Below are positions 43,408-49,705 of a stretch of DNA of 49,705 nucleotides, one piece after another. The notes below the pieces were generated by a model. The model made no database searches, was not told where the DNA came from, and saw only the letters and a list, made by a program, of their open reading frames with translations. The position numbers and the translations under genes were made by a program. The stretch spans positions 1 to 49,705 of the forward strand of contig JAFSCE010000023.1 in NCBI GenBank assembly GCA_017436915.1, given 5' to 3'. Each line of letters opens with the position of its first letter. Position 1 is the stretch's first letter. Source of the stretch: Clostridia bacterium (lineage in GTDB: Bacteria > Bacillota > Clostridia > Oscillospirales > Acutalibacteraceae).

Positions 43408-45258
43408 CTACTTAAAAGATACCGTTACGGTATCCGTATCCGCATCCAACAAATATAAGTTTCCTGTAACGGAGGTCAGTCTACCGCCTACCACGGTATC
43501 GGGCCTCTTTTCGTTAAAGCGAACCAAGAATTGCGCATCATCATAAAAATTTTCGATGGTGATTTTCATATTGGTGGTGCCAACGTTGATGTGAGGGGTT
43601 ACCGCCACAAACCGCTGCACCGCCGCCGACGTTTCGGTGCCGTTCAAATTCCGCAATTCCGGTGCCGACGAATATAACCAGTTCATATATCCGTCAAACC
43701 GCTTATACAGTTCTTTCCAGCCGAGCTGTGCACCACGCTCGGGGTCGAGCGCATCGTCGGGGTGGGTGAAGTGGTTGTTGATATAATGTAAATTCAGTTC
43801 CGACATGGCACCCATCGTCATAAAATCATCGATATCACAACCGGAGATGATACGGGGTTGATCCACAACGCCGTTTTCGTCCACTTCGTATTCCTGCAGC
43901 AACGCAAAGTCTAACACGTCGTCGGGCAGATAGATGCCGGACAAGGTTTTAATGTGCGGGAATTCTCGAAGCAACATTTGCCGCCCTTCATCGGATAACA
44001 GATTGGAGGGCGGCACGTATACCGACATCGGCACGTCCGGAAACAGCTCGTCGCAAAAATCGATCAAATGCTGAAAGGCGGTAATCATGGCGTCGGTAGA
44101 TTGCCACGTTTTATAATCGTAAATATCGTTGTAATCTTTATTGCCGAGTGCGAGCGGCTGGTGATTATACCCATGATACCCAAGTTCGCCGCCTTTGCGA
44201 AGCAACATGTTACCGAAGTTCAAAAAGGTGCCGGTATCGGGGGCTGCATCGGTGGTGCCGTCTACCGCGTCATCATAACTTTCAATCGCCAGGCCGGTGT
44301 ATTTAACACCGTATTTATCGGCCAGATTCATCATATCCGGCCACCAAATGTTGATATAGAAATCGCGAATGGTGGTACCGAAATCACGCGTGATGTAGTC
44401 ACTGTTTCCTTCGGGAATCTGCGACGGGAAATCATCCAAATAGAACGTTGACGCGTTGATAACGGGATACGCGAACACGTCACCGAACAAGCTAAGCGAT
44501 GCAGCAAAGAAACCACGGTACGCTTTATCGCACATGCCAAAGTTGTTTACCACGAATTTTCCTGTGCCGTACTCCGCTTCCCAAATCAGCGGCACACCGT
44601 TTTCGGTATCCAAACTGGCATGCACCTTGGTCGTTTTGGGGTTGAGTTGCACCGTTCGAGCAGAATCGTACGCATCCGTTACGGTGTACGCCTTGCCGCC
44701 GCCGATCATGAAATCGGAATGTACGTAAATGCTGTTAACAAAAGAATAATTAAACGAGGCCACCATGCCGATCTTGTTTTCGACGACGGCGGAATACGCA
44801 TTCTGTTCGAGTGTTAACGGAAAATACACGTTACCGCCCTCGTCGCGTACCCAATTACACAACGTCAGCACGTCGTTCCCCAAATATGATAGGTCTTGGA
44901 GCAACACGATCACCGTATCATAGCCCTGCAAAAGCGGTACGGTCGTAAAGGACAAATCCACCACACGGGTGCCGATCTTCATATCCGCAAGGATCACGTC
45001 GAACTGGACGTAGGCGTCCGCGGATGCTTTATTATCAGACGTGTATACGAGCAACGTATTCACGTCCAACCCACAGCAGGCGTCCGTTTTGGTAACGACG
45101 TTTTCTTTTGGCAGAAGGTCCAGCGTGTGTCGGCGATAATTAAAATGCACACCGCTGAGTTCAACAAGCAAAATCGCCGCAATGATGGCAAAGATCAGTG
45201 TGATTACGAGAATACCTTTAAATCGAAAATTCTCGAATTTCTCTTTTAATCTTCCCAA
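43408..45258 (-). CDS. PelA-type polysaccharide deacetylase (DUF2194-like)
   Basis: 616 residues, membrane-anchored by TM 15-37 with the rest outside. A nucleoside/GATase-like N-terminal domain (about 60-270) is followed by a deacetylase-like barrel with ASTFYLDDFPSQ, GYHGYNHQPL and INNHFTHPDD, whose Asp and His residues fit a metal-dependent carbohydrate esterase. In Gram-positive Pel clusters a protein with this layout fills the PelA deacetylase role. It starts at TTG 45258, 13 bases inside pelE, with AAGGGGG upstream. Confidence 0.8.
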   Translation of the reverse strand: MGRLKEKFENFRFKGILVITLIFAIIAAILLVELSGVHFNYRRHTLDLLPKENVVTKTDACCGLDVNTLLVYTSDNKASADAYVQFDVILADMKIGTRVVDLSFTTVPLLQGYDTVIVLLQDLSYLGNDVLTLCNWVRDEGGNVYFPLTLEQNAYSAVVENKIGMVASFNYSFVNSIYVHSDFMIGGGKAYTVTDAYDSARTVQLNPKTTKVHASLDTENGVPLIWEAEYGTGKFVVNNFGMCDKAYRGFFAASLSLFGDVFAYPVINASTFYLDDFPSQIPEGNSDYITRDFGTTIRDFYINIWWPDMMNLADKYGVKYTGLAIESYDDAVDGTTDAAPDTGTFLNFGNMLLRKGGELGYHGYNHQPLALGNKDYNDIYDYKTWQSTDAMITAFQHLIDFCDELFPDVPMSVYVPPSNLLSDEGRQMLLREFPHIKTLSGIYLPDDVLDFALLQEYEVDENGVVDQPRIISGCDIDDFMTMGAMSELNLHYINNHFTHPDDALDPERGAQLGWKELYKRFDGYMNWLYSSAPELRNLNGTETSAAVQRFVAVTPHINVGTTNMKITIENFYDDAQFLVRFNEKRPDTVVGGRLTSVTGNLYLLDADTDTVTVSFK

Positions 45259-46130
45259 AACGCTAAGGCCCCCTTTGCCGTTGATGACAAATAAACGTGT
45301 TTTTTATTGATCTCTTTCAGAAGTGCCTTGATATCCTCGCCTCTGCCGAGCGATGCCAAATAGTCGATCCGGCAAAGATAATAGTCCTCTTTGTCGTCAT
45401 AAAGCGTTCGCATCTGCCGTAACAGCACGGAAGCAGCAGTATAGTTTTTTTGCTTCAACTCATTCTCTACGGCGTGTTTGAAATCGGCAACACTGCCCGT
45501 TTTCAGTTGCAGTTTCTTTTGCATGAGAGTTGAAAACAAATGGCGGTTAAGCACTTCGACCTGCCCTTGCATCAGGTTTTGGGAAAGGCAACTCCACAAG
45601 AAATCGGTGTATTCTGTCAGTATCTGAAGATTTTCGGGGTCCAGCGAATACCGTCTTTCAAAGTCCTGCAGCTTATAGTCGTTTTCTTTGGAGATTTCCA
45701 CCATGGCAGTCACGGCATAGTGCACGACTTCGGTATCTTCGTTGTTTCCCGCTTTTTGCAAAAATTCAATGTACTCTTTTGGGTTGTCGTTGAGCACGTC
45801 CATAATAATGCTGCGGCGCTCTTTGGCGGAGTTTACCACAAGCGCCTCCTCGATCGGTACGGTGCTGTTTGCAATCTTTCCGTCGTCTATCGTCACACTC
45901 TTGTAAAGCTCGGACTCCAGCTTCAACTTTTCAACTCCCACGTCGATACCGTCATCGGCACGGAACAAAATTTGAAAATGCAGAACGAGCACTGTCAGTA
46001 CGCCCCAGAAAGGCAGAAACAGCGCGACAAAAAACATGTAGTTATGTACTTTTAAAATTTCGGAGCGAATCCCCAAAAACACGAGTGCACTGACAATCAA
46101 ATGCACCACAAGAAGAAGGATAGTCCACAT
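45246..46130 (-). CDS. PelE-like membrane/TPR protein
   Basis: 294 residues. Two membrane segments (about 3-23 and 30-52) are followed by a helical repeat domain (about 90-294: HAVENELKQKNYTAASVLLRQMRTLYDDKEDYYLCRIDYLASLGR), typical of TPR-like PelE. PelE in Pseudomonas aeruginosa helps join PelD to PelF and PelG. Identity rests on layout and position between pelD and pelA, since primary sequence is weakly conserved. ATG 46130 follows GGAAAG. Confidence 0.72.
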   Translation of the reverse strand: MWTILLLVVHLIVSALVFLGIRSEILKVHNYMFFVALFLPFWGVLTVLVLHFQILFRADDGIDVGVEKLKLESELYKSVTIDDGKIANSTVPIEEALVVNSAKERRSIIMDVLNDNPKEYIEFLQKAGNNEDTEVVHYAVTAMVEISKENDYKLQDFERRYSLDPENLQILTEYTDFLWSCLSQNLMQGQVEVLNRHLFSTLMQKKLQLKTGSVADFKHAVENELKQKNYTAASVLLRQMRTLYDDKEDYYLCRIDYLASLGRGEDIKALLKEINKKHVYLSSTAKGALAFWED

Positions 46131-46163
46131 GCTGCTTCTTTCCTTACTATATCGTAAAAAGTA

Positions 46164-48947
46164 TCACACAATGGTTACTTCAACGTCAAAACCGTCAAAA
46201 CGAGGTAAAATGAACGGCAGGTCACGTTCGGTGGCTTGCGACAACAACAAGCGCAGCTTTCCGTCCGCCGAGGCACCCATAATATCGTTTGCACGCACCT
46301 TGCGTTCAAAGAGGGCATTCAACTCCTCATACGAGCGCCCGCCCGCATCCACGGTGAGCAACACACAGGAAGAGACCTTCTTTTCCGAAAGGGCCGCATA
46401 GTTTTTGAGCACCTCGTCAAATGTCTCCGCGTTCATGATGTGCGTACGTGCCAAATACTGCTTTTCGTAAACGGCCTGATTGTAATCAAACGCGCGTAAC
46501 AACGACATTTGCACTAAGTCGCGCAGGATCTTGAACAGGTTGACGTAGTACAACGAGCGCTGATCCACGTCGGCGTGCCACAAGAAAATTAACAGTACCA
46601 GCTCATCGCCACGGTACACACCTGCCGCGTACATCGGGAAATCCGCTTTGAGATCGGTGTTGCGGAAGATCTCACCGCCTTGTATTTTTTCAATGACTTC
46701 GCGGTACGTTTCGGTGGAAATGGAACGCGAAACGGTTTGAATGATATCACGAGAGGCGACTTCCAAGCGTCCGAACGTGCTTTGCTTATTTACCGAATAC
46801 ACGGTAATATTTTTGTTTTCCAGCACCTCTTCAAAGGTTTCCATGATCCGCAGATACAACAGTTGCGGTGCTACCGTGTCAAGTTTTCTGGTAATGTCAA
46901 AGATCTTGCCGAAACTATCTTTGGAACCGATGATCTGTTTTTTGAGATCCCGCTTTTCGCGGTAGGTGTCCTCATAGATATCTCTGGTGAAGATCAGTTT
47001 ATCTTCCAACAATCGGTTTTGATCACTGACAAAACGGATGGTATCATCCTTGCGCAACTTGATATAGCCACACAAGGCACCTACAAGGAAGAAAAACACA
47101 AATGCCAGCCAGTTGGTCGGCTCATAGAAGATAGTAAGCAGATTGGTGCCCGACGCCACCTTGGCAATCAACCACGAGATACTGCTGAGTGCTGCAGCCG
47201 ATAAACCGAAATTTAATCCGTGAACGGTAGCCATTACTACGATGTATACCATGCGGAAATCCACGATGGAGAAAATGACAGCCGAATCGGTGAAGAACAA
47301 CAACAGTTCGGTGATTAAGAACAACAGGATTAATTCCGCAATCTTGACAAACAAACTGTGTTCTTCGATCCATTTTTTGATCTTCTGCCACAGTGTGAGC
47401 GTTTTTTCCTGCTTGGACACCAGATAGCGGGTGTATTCTTCTTCTAAATCCTCAAGCAGTGAAACGGTAGCAAACCAACCGTATTCATTACGAACGCCCT
47501 TGTTATTGACGGTTAGTTTTCCACTTTCGTGTGTGCCTGTAAAATCAAACTTTGCTTCGTCACACACACCGCATATCTGTTTGGTAAAATCCGAAAAAGT
47601 GATCTCAAAATCATCACCAATCGACAAGATACCGCTTTGGCACTTCCAGTTATCTATAATTCTCGAAAGAAGCTTTGAAAGATCTGAAAGTGATATAAAA
47701 TGCATTTTTGCTGACGGTATTTCTTCTAAAACAACCGTTTTCTTATTATGTATTTCTTCAAAAACCTTATAAAGGAAATCCTTTTCATACACACCCGAAT
47801 ACAAATATGGAATTTGCACAACCTTGATATCAAGCGAAGAATTTTTGGAATAAAACTCACAAAGTCTTTCTTTTGCCGAAGAAAGTATGGCTCTGTCGGT
47901 CTGCTCGGTAAAAGAGGAATCCAAAGAGGAAAGGAAGAGGATTTTTATGTTTCTGTCTGTCGCCTTTGCATATTCCAAAACCTCACGCAGTTCCTCGGCA
48001 TCGTTTTTCTCGGTAGTGTTATAAGTAAGGTCACCCGAAAAATATACAACCGCATCAAAGTCATAGGTCTCAAAAAGGGCTTTTATAGAGGGCTTTTTAA
48101 TACGGAAAAGCTTAATTTTATCCACAGAGCCAAGAACTGTATTCCCTACAACTGTTACCTTACTTTCGGGAAAGGCCACATCGATAAACTCTTCGGTAAG
48201 ATATTCGGTATTACCAATACACAAAACACGCTCCGGAACAAATCCTCTGTATTCCGATACAACGGACCTGTTTTTATAGAGTAATTCTCTCAAGGCCACC
48301 AGTGAACTATGATTGACAACTTTCATGAGACTTTCTATCAAATCCTCATTGAAAATTCCGCACATACCGCTTGAAATCATTTGAATGGCAACGTCTTGTG
48401 AAAAGGCATCCTTATAGCTACGGTTACTCGTAAGCGCATCGTAGGAGTCAGCAAGGGAAACGACCTGAGCGGCCAAAGGAATATCCTCTCCTTTGAGTCC
48501 ATCAGGATAACCGGTTCCGTCATAGCGCTCATGATGATACCGTGCGATTTGCGATGCATAGTTTTTAATTTCGGGTCTTAACGTGTCAAAGTGACAGTTA
48601 TCGATAATTTCCGCACCAAAAACAGCGTGCTTCTTTACAATATCATACTCCAAAGGAGAAAGCTTACCGGGAAAATCCAAAATGCTTTTCGGAATTCTTG
48701 ATTTTCCTATATCATGCAAGGATGAAGCAATGGAAATAGCGTCAATTTCTTCGTCGGATAGCGAATAACCACCCGTTTCATTCAATTGCTTCAAAATCAA
48801 TTCTGTGAGCATACGGACGTGGAAAATATGAAAACCACTTTCACCGTTAAGCTCATCGGGAATGGACTTTTCGCTAACGGTTAAAAGCCGTATAGTGTTA
48901 TTATTTTCATTTTGGTCAAGCACTAAAACAGTATTTTCACCTTGCAC
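46164..48947 (-). CDS. pelD: HD-GYP / SDR-like / PelD fusion: c-di-GMP receptor of the Pel operon
   Basis: 927 residues from GTG 48947 (GGAG 8 bases upstream; GTG 48968 is a longer option). Part 1 (about 1-230) is an intact HD-GYP phosphodiesterase: H40, HD (78-79), H107, HHERYDGTGYP (138-148) and the D-x2-D pair near 167-170. Part 2 (about 240-493) is a degenerate Rossmann/SDR-like domain (VLCIGNTEYL). Part 3 is PelD: four TMs (about 535-628), a coiled linker, a GAF domain (about 690-795), then a degenerate GGDEF. There RAND (885-888) keeps the RxxD I-site exactly 5 residues before ADGKL, which stands where GGDEF would be. So the C-terminus binds c-di-GMP and the N-terminus can degrade it. 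First gene of the operon. Confidence 0.9.
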   Translation of the reverse strand: MQGENTVLVLDQNENNNTIRLLTVSEKSIPDELNGESGFHIFHVRMLTELILKQLNETGGYSLSDEEIDAISIASSLHDIGKSRIPKSILDFPGKLSPLEYDIVKKHAVFGAEIIDNCHFDTLRPEIKNYASQIARYHHERYDGTGYPDGLKGEDIPLAAQVVSLADSYDALTSNRSYKDAFSQDVAIQMISSGMCGIFNEDLIESLMKVVNHSSLVALRELLYKNRSVVSEYRGFVPERVLCIGNTEYLTEEFIDVAFPESKVTVVGNTVLGSVDKIKLFRIKKPSIKALFETYDFDAVVYFSGDLTYNTTEKNDAEELREVLEYAKATDRNIKILFLSSLDSSFTEQTDRAILSSAKERLCEFYSKNSSLDIKVVQIPYLYSGVYEKDFLYKVFEEIHNKKTVVLEEIPSAKMHFISLSDLSKLLSRIIDNWKCQSGILSIGDDFEITFSDFTKQICGVCDEAKFDFTGTHESGKLTVNNKGVRNEYGWFATVSLLEDLEEEYTRYLVSKQEKTLTLWQKIKKWIEEHSLFVKIAELILLFLITELLLFFTDSAVIFSIVDFRMVYIVVMATVHGLNFGLSAAALSSISWLIAKVASGTNLLTIFYEPTNWLAFVFFFLVGALCGYIKLRKDDTIRFVSDQNRLLEDKLIFTRDIYEDTYREKRDLKKQIIGSKDSFGKIFDITRKLDTVAPQLLYLRIMETFEEVLENKNITVYSVNKQSTFGRLEVASRDIIQTVSRSISTETYREVIEKIQGGEIFRNTDLKADFPMYAAGVYRGDELVLLIFLWHADVDQRSLYYVNLFKILRDLVQMSLLRAFDYNQAVYEKQYLARTHIMNAETFDEVLKNYAALSEKKVSSCVLLTVDAGGRSYEELNALFERKVRANDIMGASADGKLRLLLSQATERDLPFILPRFDGFDVEVTIV

Positions 48948-48996
48948 AAACTCCACTCCTTTCCACACTGAAAAATTACACTATCCCTAAACTAAT

Positions 48997-49025
48997 ATTA
49001 TATGTTATATCTTGATCATTGTCAA
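48997..49025 (-). promoter_or_regulatory. Consensus sigma-A promoter of the Pel/c-di-GMP operon
   Basis: On the minus strand TTGACA and TATAAT, both perfect, with a 17-base spacer. The leader to the GTG at 48947 is about 43 bases and no c-di-GMP riboswitch fits in it. Confidence 0.9.
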
Positions 49026-49050
49026 CGCAGCTTTTATATATAGTTCCCAT

Positions 49051-49082
49051 AAAAAACGGCAGGGATCCCCCTGCCGTTTTTT
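49051..49082. terminator. Terminator between the spoVAD fragment and the Pel operon promoter
   Basis: A perfect 14-bp stem (AAAAAACGGCAGGG, loop ATCC, CCCTGCCGTTTTTT). It separates the Pel promoter from minus-strand transcription arriving from the spoVAD fragment. Nothing else was recognised in 49083-49176. Confidence 0.9.
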
Positions 49083-49176
49083 AAATTTTTACACGGTTTT
49101 TGTTTACCCGCTTCTCAAGTTTAATAAATTGCTTGTTGAGTTCCAATATATTCCAACATCCGAGCATAAAGGTTGC

Positions 49177-49194
49177 GGATATTCATTCACATTT
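49177..49194. repeat. Right copy of the 18-bp direct repeat
   Basis: Identical to 33466-33483 and in the same orientation. It covers the last three to four codons and the TGA of the spoVAD fragment. Confidence 0.85.
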
Positions 49195-49584
49195 GAGATG
49201 AATCAAATGCGCAATGCCGGGAATAGATTCCCCTTGTTGGGACGAAGTCGGTGACATCATCGCACCGGTAGCAATAAACAGCCCATCCCGCCATTTCCCG
49301 CTTTCCATGTTACCAAGAATCAGCGAGCAAAGGACAGACGCCGAACACCCGCAACCGCTTCCGCCGGCATGAACGTCTTGGCGTTCGCGATCATAAATCA
49401 TCAATCCGCAATCCAGGTACTCCTCACCGAGCCGCTCACCGTCACGCGCCATCAAAGTCTTGAATAACGCGCTCCCCTCCGCGCCGAGATCGCCCGTAGC
49501 AATAAAATCGTAATCTTCCGGGTGCGTGTCCGTATCCGCCAAATACTTAAACAAGGTATCCGCAGCAGCAGGGGAAAATGTCAA
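49183..49584 (-). pseudogene. spoVAD: Truncated SpoVAD: C-terminal part only
   Basis: The frame gives SPAAADTLFKYL, DYDFIATGDLGAEG, DVHAGGSGCGCSASVLCS and GAMMSPTSSQQGESIP, the C-terminal 130 residues of the thiolase-fold SpoVAD, which helps load dipicolinic acid into spores. A full SpoVAD has about 340 residues. The frame loses homology just before SPAAAD (about 49575); the next 120 bases upstream are AT-rich and hit a stop in the same frame. The start M at 49584 is a TTG without a good ribosome site. A truncated pseudogene or a rearrangement/assembly join is likely. Confidence 0.75.
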
Positions 49585-49705
49585 GAGAACACCATAAAAT
49601 TCCTCAAAAAAATTTTTTTGACCCTTAAAATTGGGAAATTATGGGTGCTGCCATGGGAGCCCCTAATGTTTTACACCATAAATAAATGTTGTCGTTGTTT
49701 TTGTA
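49585..49705. other. AT-rich end of the window, no gene recognised
   Basis: It contains the 18-base perfect palindrome TCAAAAAAATTTTTTTGA (about 49604-49621) and no frame that continues spoVAD. This breaks the expected SpoVAD reading and may mark a rearrangement breakpoint or an assembly join. Confidence 0.4.

Noticed and set aside
48948..48996. A c-di-GMP riboswitch in the Pel operon leader
   Set aside because: The leader is only about 43 bases, too short for a GEMM aptamer, and contains no aptamer consensus.

Overview
The window looks like chromosomal DNA of a spore-forming Clostridia member, probably an uncultured Oscillospiraceae/Ruminococcaceae-type bacterium. The reasons are about 50% GC, strong AGGAGG ribosome binding sites, many GTG starts, consensus sigma-A promoters (TTGACA-17-TATAAT), a two-subunit GlgC/GlgD pair, the long clostridial PRPP synthetase, a tandem glycine riboswitch, and SpoVAD and CotH homologues. 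This assignment is inference; the window has no rRNA or marker gene that settles it.

Positions 1-33,400 are ordinary core genome in short operons, often convergent and sharing bidirectional terminators. From left to right: a partial P-loop protein, pgi, a D,D-carboxypeptidase and prs (minus strand). Then hflX, a tandem glycine riboswitch driving an Na+/alanine-glycine symporter, tRNA-Leu(GAG), asnB and a G5/3D cell-wall protein (plus strand). Next come a split TSUP transporter, a divergent small-gene pair around a palindromic operator, and two probable structured RNA regions flanking a DUF1292 gene. A histidine phosphatase and an XRE regulator follow. The glycogen operon glgC-glgD-glgA carries a GT2-GtrA glycosyltransferase. 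After it lie a solitary MazF-type RNase, a DUF47 protein, and a Nudix-CDF-ATP-grasp-XRE operon. The stretch ends with tlyA plus a beta-lactamase-like lipoprotein, two flavoproteins, a GlmU-like hexapeptide protein with glmM, and zapA with a U32 peptidase.

Positions 33,730-48,950 form one large minus-strand operon of ten genes with overlaps or tiny gaps. It starts from a perfect TTGACA-17-TATAAT promoter (48,997-49,025) and ends at a perfect palindromic terminator (33,661-33,696). Its first five genes are a Gram-positive Pel exopolysaccharide system: a PelD-type c-di-GMP receptor, PelE, a PelA-type deacetylase, PelF and PelG. These are followed by a CotH kinase-like lipoprotein, a VTC polyphosphate polymerase-like protein, DUF4956, a PAS-GGDEF-EAL phosphodiesterase and a dCACHE-HAMP-GGDEF diguanylate cyclase. 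The operon therefore encodes a c-di-GMP synthase, two kinds of c-di-GMP phosphodiesterase, a c-di-GMP receptor and the polysaccharide machine. The PelD protein is unusual: an intact HD-GYP domain and a degenerate SDR-like domain are fused in front of the PelD membrane/GAF/degenerate-GGDEF module, and the front half is much more AT-rich than the rest.

The operon is bracketed by two same-orientation copies of the 3' end of spoVAD. One is decayed (33,466-about 33,640), the other truncated (49,183-49,584). They share an exact 18-bp repeat over the stop-codon region and about 70% identity in the next 50 bp. This suggests the Pel/c-di-GMP operon is an inserted or rearranged island. pelF carries an apparent one-base deletion near its 5' end.
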